Source of the DNA: Flavobacteriales bacterium
GTDB taxonomy: Bacteria; Bacteroidota; Bacteroidia; Flavobacteriales; TMED113
Direction of reading: 5' to 3'
Length of the DNA: 33,666 bases
Assembly: GCA_002707245.1 (NCBI GenBank)
Contig: PAMG01000035.1
Coordinates: forward strand, 1-33,666
Position numbers and translations under genes: made by a program. Below, in pieces: positions 26,186 to 33,315 of this stretch (positions are counted from its first letter, which is position 1; every line of letters starts with the position of its first letter). A model generated the notes under the pieces. That model ran no database searches, was not told the origin of the DNA, and saw only the letters and a list, made by a program, of their open reading frames with translations.

Positions 26186-26239
26186 AAATTCATTTTTTAA
26201 AATAATTTTAAATATAGTATATTTTCATATTAAGAAAAA

Positions 26240-26257
26240 CTAGTATAATTTTACTAG
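26240..26257. promoter_or_regulatory. Short inverted repeat between divergent genes
   Basis: CTAGTA, six-base spacer TAATTT, TACTAG: a perfect six-base dyad in the 114-base gap between the hydrolase gene and the divergent lipoprotein gene. It could be an operator, but a dyad this short in AT-rich DNA may arise by chance. Confidence 0.25.
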
Positions 26258-26299
26258 AGAGATTATATTTTATAAAACAACCCCCATAATATTATACTT

Positions 26300-26740
26300 G
26301 TGAAGTATCTATTGTTTTTTATTACCACTATACTTGTCTTAAGTTGTGAACAAAGCGATGAAAGTAATAATTTCAATGAAGACGATGTTTTTATTAATCA
26401 CCAAATAATTATCAATAATCCGCAAAATGCGGCAGGTTCATTCTTTTTATATTCTAGTGCTGGCCATAATTACACCATAAACTCACCTGACAGCATTAAT
26501 AATCTAAATGGTGCATTTGGTACACCTTTAAAAAACTGGGATAAAAATTCTTTAAATTATATAGTTATGTTTTATTATGAAAATAGCGTAGGTTTTGGCT
26601 GTATTAATGTAGAAATAAATACTTTTAAAGATTTTGAACTTTACCACACAAATAATTTTGTCGTAGGAGAGGCGGCTAATAATTCATTCTGTGCCTGGAA
26701 TGAAAACAGTTTTCAATATGAAATTTTAATTAATGATTAG
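26300..26740 (+). CDS. Small uncharacterised lipoprotein, GTG start
   Basis: A 146-residue lipoprotein starting at GTG; no in-frame ATG lies near, and the GTG gives a complete signal peptide with lipobox VLSC (Cys at residue 16) followed by acidic residues EQSDESNNF. The body is beta-like with aromatic residues and two further Cys (FGCINVE and NNSFCAWNENSF) that may form a disulfide. I know no family for it. The stop is eight bases before the next ATG, so it is probably co-transcribed with the barrel-like protein that follows. A TATATTTT at 26264-26271 is a weak promoter candidate. Confidence 0.78.
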   Translation: MKYLLFFITTILVLSCEQSDESNNFNEDDVFINHQIIINNPQNAAGSFFLYSSAGHNYTINSPDSINNLNGAFGTPLKNWDKNSLNYIVMFYYENSVGFGCINVEINTFKDFELYHTNNFVVGEAANNSFCAWNENSFQYEILIND

Positions 26741-26748
26741 ATTTTAAT

Positions 26749-27318
26749 ATGAACAAATTATTAATACTATTTATAATTCCTTTATTTGCTTGGTCACAGA
26801 ACAACTTTTATCTGGGTTTTGGGTCTATCACAACTGTCGCTAATTTAACACAAGCTGAGATAAGCACACAAGAAGAAAATATAGATTTTGGCCTTTATTA
26901 TGGTAATAATATTAAATTAAGTCAAAATTTTATGACTGTTTTAGAAGTTTTTTACCTAAACCAAAAAGTGGTACTAAATAAAACACGTCTATCTAAATTT
27001 GAATTGCATCAAAATATTGGCTTTGGAATTAAGCCGGGGTTTTATTCTGGGAAACATAGTGTTCATTTCTCAACAGGTATTTTGGGAGTGTATGTGTTTG
27101 ATCAAAATAATGAAGGCAACCAGTTTGATCATTTTGATGAATCTTATTATGTGGGTTTAGATTATAATTATGATTTAACAAACAACATATCATGTAATTT
27201 TGGAATTTTATTATCTGATTTCAATTCAATCAGTCATTTTTCTAATAGTGAGTTGCAAGATTTTGCTGTTTTACAATTTACATTACATTACAATATAAAA
27301 AAGTTAGATATAGATTAG
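26749..27318 (+). CDS. Outer-membrane beta-barrel-like protein
   Basis: A 189-residue exported protein. Signal peptide 1-16 (core LFIIPL, ending AWSQ). The mature chain alternates polar and hydrophobic/aromatic residues in about eight strands, for example FYLGFGSI, NIDFGLYYGNNIKL, IGFGIKPGFYSG and HSVHFSTGILGVYVF, and finishes with FTLHYNI, consistent with a small eight-stranded outer-membrane barrel of the porin-family beta-barrel type. No enzymatic motif. Its first 20 codons closely resemble those of the Cys-module protein at 15905, even at DNA level. Eight bases separate it from the preceding lipoprotein gene. Fold is likely; role unknown. Confidence 0.8.
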   Translation: MNKLLILFIIPLFAWSQNNFYLGFGSITTVANLTQAEISTQEENIDFGLYYGNNIKLSQNFMTVLEVFYLNQKVVLNKTRLSKFELHQNIGFGIKPGFYSGKHSVHFSTGILGVYVFDQNNEGNQFDHFDESYYVGLDYNYDLTNNISCNFGILLSDFNSISHFSNSELQDFAVLQFTLHYNIKKLDID

Positions 27319-27341
27319 AATTGATTGACCCTCTTCCCATT

Positions 27342-27482
27342 CTAGAAAGATTGGTGTTTTAATTTTTCTAATAAATTCTGGAAATCTTGCTTCATCCCTT
27401 CAACATCATAAACTTTTTTTTGTTCATCATTATAAATATAATACGCGCCCAATTCAATTTTTTCACTAAAAATATGTTTCAT
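27342..27482 (-). CDS. Small 46-residue cytoplasmic protein
   Basis: A short reverse ORF in the otherwise empty 294-base gap. The product has no signal peptide; it begins MKHIFSEKIELGAYYIYND, contains KKVYDVEGM near residues 23-31, and ends in an amphipathic helix (DFQNLLEKLK). Codon use and the coherent strand-turn-helix pattern look protein-like, and a consensus-like TATTTTTG lies on the same strand about 35 bases upstream. I recognise no family. Standing alone on the minus strand among forward secretome genes, it is a plausible small conserved protein, but its length means chance cannot be ruled out. Confidence 0.5.
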   Translation of the reverse strand: MKHIFSEKIELGAYYIYNDEQKKVYDVEGMKQDFQNLLEKLKHQSF

Positions 27483-27517
27483 AATACTTAATTTTAAATC
27501 TTCTCTATATAGTAAAT

Positions 27518-27525
27518 CAAAAATA
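27518..27525 (-). promoter_or_regulatory. Possible -7 element for the 46-residue ORF
   Basis: On the minus strand TATTTTTG fits TAnnTTTG fully. The position 19 bases further upstream reads TTA, not TTG, so the -33 match is incomplete. Predicted transcription would begin about 30 bases before the ATG at 27482. Confidence 0.35.
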
Positions 27526-27612
27526 ATGCCAAAGTATTGACTATTAATAAATTAGGTTTTAACAATCTGTTTTTTTAAATTTAAAAACATAATGAATTAA
27601 AACCCCTGATCT

Positions 27613-27852
27613 ATGAAAAAACTATTTTTATTTCTAATTCCTTTTTTGTTCTTGTTTATAGCATGCGAAGAAGATGAAGACACCGTCCCAGTACAATATT
27701 GTGCACAATGTGTAGAAGTTAATACTAACTATGCTGCTGATTTATTTTGTAGCAATCAAGATGCTGTAAATGCATATGTTTTAGAATTAACAACATGGGA
27801 CCCAATGTATCCAGATCAAGATTGGTACTGTGAAACCTACATCAATCAATAA
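27613..27852 (+). CDS. Small Cys-containing lipoprotein
   Basis: A 79-residue lipoprotein. The signal peptide (core FLIPFLFLF) ends at lipobox FIAC, Cys at residue 18, followed by an acidic EEDEDT linker. The mature domain has four Cys in the order YCAQCVE, LFCSNQDAVNAYV and DWYCET, a spacing (C-x2-C, about 13 residues, C, about 24, C) I have seen in small flavobacterial lipoproteins of unknown function. Two disulfides or a metal site are both possible; export favours disulfides. It stands alone with gaps of more than 100 bases on both sides, so it probably has its own promoter (TAGGTTTT at 27553-27560 is a weak candidate). Confidence 0.82.
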   Translation: MKKLFLFLIPFLFLFIACEEDEDTVPVQYCAQCVEVNTNYAADLFCSNQDAVNAYVLELTTWDPMYPDQDWYCETYINQ

Positions 27853-28022
27853 ACAGACATAACATCATACGGCTTATTGTAATCTAGTAGCCATCCACTT
27901 AATACCTTCTTAAAAGATTAGGGGAACTATCCTGTTATCTAATAACAAGCTTGATTAAAATTAATGTTTGGCATAAATTTTGATTATAAAATCATTAGAT
28001 ATTAACCAAAACAATATGTACT

Positions 28023-28430
28023 ATGAAAAATTCTCATTTATTTTTAACCATTTTTTTAATTATTTTTTCAGTAAACGGATCTGCACAAAACAAGCATAAG
28101 CACACACATAATAATGTTCATTTTTCATGTCAAAAAAACATGTCCTTTACGGGTGGATTAATTGCAGGTTTGTTCCTAAATGAATTGGGGCATAATAAAA
28201 GACAAATGTATTTTGCGTATAATTATAATAAAAATAAATGGCGATTAAAAAGAGATATTTCTAATAGTCATGGTTTAAGTTTTTTTAACCAGACAGTAGT
28301 TGCAAGATTCGAAAATCCAAACGGGGGGAGAGATTTCTTTGTAAAATTTAATAAACGGGGAAACTGGTTTATTGATTCTCCAAAAAGATTAAGAAAAGTG
28401 TTGAAAAATAAAGTTCAGAAACATCTTTAG
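28023..28430 (+). CDS. Small basic exported protein
   Basis: Unrecognised 135-residue protein with a signal peptide (1-22, ending GSAQ). The mature N-terminus is His/Lys-rich (NKHKHTHNNVHF), a possible metal-binding patch, followed by a Gly-rich hydrophobic stretch (FTGGLIAGLFLNEL, about 41-54), too short and polar-flanked to be certain as a membrane helix. The rest is basic and aromatic, ending in a Lys/Arg-rich helix (SPKRLRKVLKNKVQKHL). No catalytic motif. It is preceded by 170 bases without a gene containing only a weak AT-rich hairpin. Function unknown. Confidence 0.75.
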   Translation: MKNSHLFLTIFLIIFSVNGSAQNKHKHTHNNVHFSCQKNMSFTGGLIAGLFLNELGHNKRQMYFAYNYNKNKWRLKRDISNSHGLSFFNQTVVARFENPNGGRDFFVKFNKRGNWFIDSPKRLRKVLKNKVQKHL

Positions 28431-28552
28431 TTGCATTATTGTCATTATTTTATATGTTGTTCATCTTACAATCTATGTTAATTGTATCTGTTATGTGGAT
28501 TAATTAAATGGAGATTATTCTCTTTGGGTCAGAAAACACGTATATTTAAAGT

Positions 28553-28735
28553 GTGAAAAAAATCTTACTACTATTTATTTTATTTTTAGTTTTCAGCTGT
28601 AATGATAATGATGAAAATGATATAACATGGGGTTATGCTTGTATCGATTCTAACTGTATTGAAGCAGTACATGGACCATATGAAAATTTCGAAAATTGTA
28701 TAAATCTTTGTTCTTCCACTCAAAACAAAGATTAA
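28553..28735 (+). CDS. 60-residue Cys-rich lipoprotein, GTG start
   Basis: Very small lipoprotein with lipobox VFSC (Cys at residue 16) from a GTG start; the alternative GTG two bases upstream is out of frame. The mature part carries YACIDSNCIEAVHGPY followed by ENCINLC: the pattern C-x4-C-x6-7-G-x-Y-x5-C-x3-C recurs in flavobacterial secreted proteins as a small Cys domain, presumably two disulfides. TATATTTA at 28541-28548 lies only four bases before the start, so the message may be nearly leaderless, though no TTG sits at the correct spacing. The DUF2490 gene follows after 29 bases. Confidence 0.75.
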   Translation: MKKILLLFILFLVFSCNDNDENDITWGYACIDSNCIEAVHGPYENFENCINLCSSTQNKD

Positions 28736-28764
28736 ACAAGCTAACTCAGCCTGCTATTTAACAT

Positions 28765-29448
28765 ATGAAAAAAGTATTACTTATAATTATATTTATATAT
28801 ACCGGAAATGTAATTTCTCAAGAAATAAAAATAATTAAAGATTTTGGGGTTTGGGGCGGTATCTCTTTTGAAAAAGAAGTTTTATCAAACTATTCTCTGA
28901 CCCTAGAAACACAAGTGAGAACATTTCATAATACGTCAAAACTTGATGACTACATACTTAATTCTCAATTAAAATACTCTATTAATAAAAAATTTGATTT
29001 AGCGGGGGGCCTCCGATATATTTTAGATTTCAAAAGAATTAACGGCATAGAACATAATGTGAGATATAATATTGATCTCGAATACAAAAATAAATTAACG
29101 AAAAAATTACGAGTTCGATATCGACTACGGTATCAACAAGAGTTTGTTAACCCTTATCTATATATTAATTTCTTTTTCACAAATAATGTGCAACGAATAT
29201 ATTCCTCATCTATTCGAAATAGAATTAAATTAAATTTTAAATATACTGAGCAACATAATGTATACAGCTCATTTGAAATTTTTAGATTATTTGAAGTTTT
29301 TAGAGAACCATATTTTAATAAAATCCGAGTTTTTGTAGGAGATAAAATGAAGCTGTTTGATGTGGCAATTGGCTTTGAAAAAGAATTAAACTCTAATCAT
29401 CCATACTCATTTGTTTTTTTGAAAACAGTATATACATTAAAAAAATGA
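28765..29448 (+). CDS. DUF2490 outer-membrane protein
   Basis: A 227-residue DUF2490 family protein. After the signal peptide (1-18, ending VISQ) the mature part alternates like an outer-membrane barrel. Family marks: DFGVWGGISFEKEV near residue 27, then LETQVRTFHN, LAGGLRYILDF and RVRYRLRYQQEF, finishing with SYVFLK-like FVFLKTVYTL. The role of DUF2490 proteins is unknown. The final ATGA overlaps the start of the CotH lipoprotein gene, so the two products are translationally coupled and may act together at the outer membrane. Confidence 0.88.
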   Translation: MKKVLLIIIFIYTGNVISQEIKIIKDFGVWGGISFEKEVLSNYSLTLETQVRTFHNTSKLDDYILNSQLKYSINKKFDLAGGLRYILDFKRINGIEHNVRYNIDLEYKNKLTKKLRVRYRLRYQQEFVNPYLYINFFFTNNVQRIYSSSIRNRIKLNFKYTEQHNVYSSFEIFRLFEVFREPYFNKIRVFVGDKMKLFDVAIGFEKELNSNHPYSFVFLKTVYTLKK

Positions 29449-30926
29449 AAAAAGTATTTTTTTTATATTGCTGCGTAATTTTCTTTTGTCAGTCTTGCTA
29501 TAAAGAAGCAATTATTTTTGACAGTGAACCAAACAATTTTTTAGAACTAAATTTAATATTAAAAATTAATAATAAAGATTGTTCATTTGACAGTAAATCA
29601 AATACTTTAAGATATTCTATTGAATATGATTCTATTGAAAATTTTGAAGCATTTATAGAGTTTCAAACTCATTCAGAAATTTATTTTCAAGATTCATTAT
29701 TAATAAATAATCATATTAATGATTTGGGTACTATTGAAATTAATAAAGATTATAAAATTTATATCATTACAAATGGGGTCGAGAATGAAATGACTTTACA
29801 ATTTACTAATTTACCTATCGTTCAAATTGTCACTCATAATACTATTATAGATGAGCCTAAAAAATTAGCTAGATTAATCATTAATTATCCTTCTCTCACA
29901 GAAGATGTGTTAACATCGTATATCGGAATAGAGCATAAAGGAAAAGCTTCACAGTGGAATGAAAAAAAATCATTTTTATTTTCTTTCTTAAACAGTCAAT
30001 ATATAAATGATCGAGTTTCTAAACCAATATTTGAATTAGAAAAGAATTCTGATTGGTGGCTAGATGCTATGTTTGCTGATCATGCTCGATTACGAAATAA
30101 AACATGTTTCGAAATATGGCAACAAATAGAAAATAGTAGGAATTACAGTATACATTCTAATTTTGTAGAATTATTTATTAACTCTGAACACCAGGGCCTA
30201 TATTGTCTGAACGAACAAATGAATAATCAATTGCTTGATATGGTCTTTGATGATGCATTATTATATAAGGCTGTTGCTTGGGATGGAACAACATTTTCAG
30301 TATATGAAGAAACCGTGTCAACAAATAAATACTGGAATAATTGGGAACAAAAGTTTCCACAACCAGAAGACCAAATAAACTGGGACCCCTTAATGTATTT
30401 AACAAATGTCGTTGTGAATTATGAGGATGATGCTTTTATATCTGAAATAAATGAATTAATAAATATTGAGAATTTTATTGATTATTACATATTTATTAAT
30501 ACTCTTTCTGCAGCTGATAATACCGGTAAAAATACTTTTTTAGGTCGCAAATCTGACCAAGACCCATTGTTTATAATCCCTTGGGATTTAGAAGGCTCTT
30601 TTGGGAGGTTTTGGAATGGAAGTTCTGTTGGCTACCAGGATATACAATCTAATAGCTTATATGCTAGGTTATTTGAGCTTAATCCGAATAACTTTAAAAC
30701 TAAATTGAAAAATCGTTGGCTTGAATTAAGGGTTAATGTATTAACTCCCGATAACTTGACGGGTCTTTTTGAAGCTAATTTTAATCAACTCCAAAAATCT
30801 AATATTCTAGATGTAGAAAACACTAAATGGGGACTACATACTAATGTGCTAGAAGAACAAGAATATATCAATTCTTGGATAAATAATAGAATGAATTTTC
30901 TTGACACATATTACCAAGAATTATAA
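29445..30926 (+). CDS. CotH kinase-family lipoprotein
   Basis: A 493-residue lipoprotein with lipobox CQSC (Cys at residue 18). An N-terminal beta region (about 25-135) precedes a CotH-type domain (about 140-480): IGIEHKGKASQWNEKKSFLF with candidate nucleotide-binding Lys residues, WWLDAMFADHARLRNKTCFE, VELFINSEHQGLYCLNEQM and PWDLEGSFGRFW near residue 378 as the metal-site-like block. CotH proteins of spore formers phosphorylate coat proteins; in non-sporing Bacteroidetes the target is unknown. Its start overlaps the DUF2490 stop by four bases. Unlike the first CotH protein in the window it has no lamin-tail domain and no T9SS tail, so it is anchored by lipid instead. Confidence 0.9.
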   Translation: MKKVFFLYCCVIFFCQSCYKEAIIFDSEPNNFLELNLILKINNKDCSFDSKSNTLRYSIEYDSIENFEAFIEFQTHSEIYFQDSLLINNHINDLGTIEINKDYKIYIITNGVENEMTLQFTNLPIVQIVTHNTIIDEPKKLARLIINYPSLTEDVLTSYIGIEHKGKASQWNEKKSFLFSFLNSQYINDRVSKPIFELEKNSDWWLDAMFADHARLRNKTCFEIWQQIENSRNYSIHSNFVELFINSEHQGLYCLNEQMNNQLLDMVFDDALLYKAVAWDGTTFSVYEETVSTNKYWNNWEQKFPQPEDQINWDPLMYLTNVVVNYEDDAFISEINELINIENFIDYYIFINTLSAADNTGKNTFLGRKSDQDPLFIIPWDLEGSFGRFWNGSSVGYQDIQSNSLYARLFELNPNNFKTKLKNRWLELRVNVLTPDNLTGLFEANFNQLQKSNILDVENTKWGLHTNVLEEQEYINSWINNRMNFLDTYYQEL

Positions 30927-30973
30927 ACTATCTATAATAGCAATTTCCGATAAGACAGATTAAAAAAAAAATG

Positions 30974-30981
30974 TAGCTTTG
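30974..30981 (+). promoter_or_regulatory. -7 promoter element (TAGCTTTG) inside a dyad
   Basis: TAGCTTTG matches TAnnTTTG fully and lies 30 bases before the ATG of the His/Cys-rich lipoprotein gene. It is also the left part of a perfect dyad, TAGCTT-TGT-AAGCTA (30974-30988), preceded by a run of ten A. No TTG is at the right -33 distance. On the minus strand the same bases read as a hairpin followed by a T run, but no minus-strand gene ends here. Confidence 0.4.
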
Positions 30982-31011
30982 TAAGCTAAATCTATAATAC
31001 TATTGTTTACT

Positions 31012-31449
31012 ATGAAAAAAATATCTTATTTATTAATAATGTTATTAGTAGGGCTAAGCTTCATATCTTGTGAAAAAGATGAAGAAGGAGATTCTCATGA
31101 AGGACATAATCATGGTGAATGTTGTTCAACTGACGGTGTTTGTGAGGAAAATTGTACAATGTCGTGCTGTGATAATGGAATGCAAATGCGAATTGCAATG
31201 CAAGAAGATGGCTATACAGAAGTTGTAATTAATCCTATAGAAAAAATAGACTGTTACTTTGAGGAATGGGATAAAACAATTATGACACCTGTTTCAGGGT
31301 TATTTGAATATTATGATCAAAATAATACTTGGGTAGCGTCAATAGATTTTGGAGACGGGGCTTGTGACCAATGGGCTACTAAAACTTGGGACTCTAATAT
31401 TTTTCCTGATTATCCAGCAGGAATTGAAGAATTTTCTTTATTTGAATAA
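31012..31449 (+). CDS. His/Cys-rich lipoprotein, possible metal binder
   Basis: A 145-residue lipoprotein; ATG at 31012 is chosen over an in-frame TTG at 31003 because it gives the usual MKK start. Lipobox FISC puts the lipidated Cys at about residue 20. The mature N-terminus is packed with ligands: HEGHNHGECC (about 29-38), then CEENC and SCCDNG, giving three His and seven Cys in some thirty residues. The remainder is a beta-like domain with VVINPIEKIDCYFEEW and FGDGACDQWATKTWD. Metal binding is the obvious guess; disulfides are the alternative in an exported protein. No family recognised. The next gene begins 35 bases downstream. Confidence 0.8.
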   Translation: MKKISYLLIMLLVGLSFISCEKDEEGDSHEGHNHGECCSTDGVCEENCTMSCCDNGMQMRIAMQEDGYTEVVINPIEKIDCYFEEWDKTIMTPVSGLFEYYDQNNTWVASIDFGDGACDQWATKTWDSNIFPDYPAGIEEFSLFE

Positions 31450-31484
31450 ATAATAACTATAACTCTGAAAATAATTTTAAAGGA

Positions 31485-32705
31485 ATGATTAAAAAAACAC
31501 TATTGTTTCTTCTTATTCCTTTTCTAAATTTTGGACAAACACCTTGTTTGGATGCTATAGCAAATTCAACAGGAGCAATTGGTGAGTTTATTCCTCAATG
31601 TGAAGAAGATGGGTCTTATTCACCAATGCAATGTTGGGGAAGCACTGGTTATTGCTGGTGTGTTGATGAATATGGTGTTGAGATAGTTGGTACTTCCTTG
31701 GGGCCTGGAGAAGGATTGCCAAATTGCACCCAACAAATAGACTCTTTAAATGTATTATTTCTTGGCAATAGCTACACCGCCAGTAATAATCTTCCCAATA
31801 TGATATCCACTATTGCTAATTCAATGGGCGACTATCTATCTACAGAGAGTAATCTTATTGGTGGAGCTACTTTACAAACTCATGTCAACAACAGTAATTC
31901 TAATAATTTAATTATGAACGGTGAATGGGATTATGTGGTTTTACAAGAACAAAGTCAATATCCATCATTCCCACTTTGGCAAGTAGAAGAAGACGTTTTT
32001 CCATATGCAGCTCAATTAAATGAATTAATCATTAATTATAACAACTGTGGACAAACTGTCTTTTTTATGACTTGGGGGAGAGAAAATGGAGATCAAGGCA
32101 ATTGTGCTAATTGGCCGCCAGTATGTACGTATGAGGGGATGGACGACTTAATACAAGAAAGGTACATGATTATGGCAAGTGAAAATGGTGCAATACTATC
32201 ACCTGTTGGAGCTGTGTGGCGATATATAAGAGACTCTGAATATAATATTGACCTATATAGCTCTGATGGAAGCCACCCATCATTTTTAGGGTCATATGTT
32301 GCTGCAGTTTGTTTTTATACTACATTATTTGAAAAAGACCCATTAGAAATTTCTTGGAATGAAGAATTTAATGTGTCTGAAGAAGATGTAGAAATAATAC
32401 ATCAAGCGGTAAAAATAATTGTTTATGATGATTTAGAAGAATGGAATATTACATCTATTGATATAGATAATGATGGGGTTTGTAATAATTTAGATAATTG
32501 TCCTCAAGACTACAATCCAAATCAAGAAGATTTTGATATGGACAATGTCGGTGATGCCTGTGATGGCCTCAAGCTTATTGAGACAGTTCAAAATAAAAAA
32601 CTAATTAAGTCAACGGACGTTTTAGGTAGACAACTATCAAATACAGGCTTTCAATTACATATTTATGACGATGGAAGTGTCGAAAAAAAACACCTCATAA
32701 AATAA
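31485..32705 (+). CDS. Thyroglobulin-1 / SGNH-hydrolase / thrombospondin-3 secreted protein
   Basis: A 406-residue secreted mosaic. Signal peptide 1-18 (core FLLIPFLNF, ending GQ). Residues 21-81 form a thyroglobulin type-1 domain with six Cys (21, 39, 50, 57, 59, 81), including QCWGSTGYCWCVDEYG and GT. Residues about 87-315 form an SGNH-type hydrolase resembling DUF4886, with nucleophile S96 in FLGNSYT, an NLIGGAT block, WDYVVLQEQSQ, and D261/H264 in SSDGSHPS. A thrombospondin type-3 calcium-binding repeat follows (about 326-361: DIDNDGVCNNLDNCP). The final 40 residues are a compact sorting tail (DVLGRQ, IYDDGSVEKK). Expected to be exported by T9SS and to cleave an ester, perhaps on polysaccharide; substrate unknown. 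Confidence 0.9.
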   Translation: MIKKTLLFLLIPFLNFGQTPCLDAIANSTGAIGEFIPQCEEDGSYSPMQCWGSTGYCWCVDEYGVEIVGTSLGPGEGLPNCTQQIDSLNVLFLGNSYTASNNLPNMISTIANSMGDYLSTESNLIGGATLQTHVNNSNSNNLIMNGEWDYVVLQEQSQYPSFPLWQVEEDVFPYAAQLNELIINYNNCGQTVFFMTWGRENGDQGNCANWPPVCTYEGMDDLIQERYMIMASENGAILSPVGAVWRYIRDSEYNIDLYSSDGSHPSFLGSYVAAVCFYTTLFEKDPLEISWNEEFNVSEEDVEIIHQAVKIIVYDDLEEWNITSIDIDNDGVCNNLDNCPQDYNPNQEDFDMDNVGDACDGLKLIETVQNKKLIKSTDVLGRQLSNTGFQLHIYDDGSVEKKHLIK

Positions 32706-32723
32706 ACATCTATATAGTAAGTC

Positions 32724-32755
32724 GTTTCATTTTTACTACTAAAAAAGTATCTTTA
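32724..32755 (+). promoter_or_regulatory. Weak promoter upstream of the 163-residue secreted protein
   Basis: GTTT at 32724-32727, a 20-base spacer and TATCTTTA at 32748-32755 approach the Bacteroidetes consensus, with one mismatch in each box (C for G after TTT; A for the last G). The expected leader is about 30 bases. Confidence 0.3.
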
Positions 32756-32788
32756 GATAAAAAAAATTTAATTAAACATATTTATAAA

Positions 32789-33280
32789 ATGCAAAACCTA
32801 AATAAATTGTTGTGGCTAATAATAATTATTCCCTTTATTAGTGTGTCACAAAAATCCTATCCTGAAAATAGCGATTACATTGATAATGATTCTCATGTAA
32901 TTGGCTGTGTAGATTTAGATGAGACACTAATAGATTTAGTTTCAATTTTTGGTGACACTTCACTTCTAGATGGATTATTAGGATGTGCGGAACTTATTCC
33001 AACTTTAGAGTCAGGTATTCTTTCTGCATTTCTTCCATTTGATATTCCACTAGATTGTAATACAGACTTAACCCCCTTTGGATATTTTGACATGAATGTT
33101 TCCGACATCTGTGAATGTTCTTGTCAAGAATACTTAAATTTAGAGAATCCGATTTTTGTTAATCGAAAAATTATTCATACTTATTCCATCCTGGGACAAA
33201 AAGCAAACACACTAAACTTACAATTACAGATTTATGATGATGGTTCTGTAGAAAAAAAATATGTACTAAGAAAAGATTAG
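32789..33280 (+). CDS. Small secreted Cys-containing protein with sorting tail
   Basis: A 163-residue secreted protein with signal peptide 1-20 (core IIIIPF, ending VSQ). The mature body (21-122) is unrecognised; it is acidic, with Cys in IGCVDLDE, LLGCAEL, LDCNTD and a final CECSCQEY, the last forming a dense three-Cys cluster. Residues about 125-163 repeat the compact C-terminal tail of the hydrolase at 31485, with SILGQK and QLQIYDDGSVEKKYVL. Because the tail is joined to an unrelated body, it is probably a transferable T9SS export signal rather than part of a catalytic domain. Function of the body unknown. Confidence 0.85.
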   Translation: MQNLNKLLWLIIIIPFISVSQKSYPENSDYIDNDSHVIGCVDLDETLIDLVSIFGDTSLLDGLLGCAELIPTLESGILSAFLPFDIPLDCNTDLTPFGYFDMNVSDICECSCQEYLNLENPIFVNRKIIHTYSILGQKANTLNLQLQIYDDGSVEKKYVLRKD

Positions 33281-33315
33281 CTAATTTCTTCAGTTCAGAA
33301 AATAATTTTAATAGT

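Noticed and set aside
27933..27947. Hairpin TGTTAT-CTA-ATAACA as a terminator after the 79-residue lipoprotein gene
   Set aside because: The stem is AT-only apart from one G-C pair, it is 80 bases past the stop, and no T run follows on the forward strand.
30960..30988. Minus-strand terminator formed by the TAGCTT dyad and a T run
   Set aside because: No minus-strand gene ends near here; the A run plus dyad is better explained as part of a forward promoter, though this is not settled.
31003..31011. TTG at 31003 as the start of the His/Cys-rich lipoprotein
   Set aside because: It adds only Met-Phe-Thr before a standard MKK signal-peptide start at ATG 31012; the ATG is preferred.
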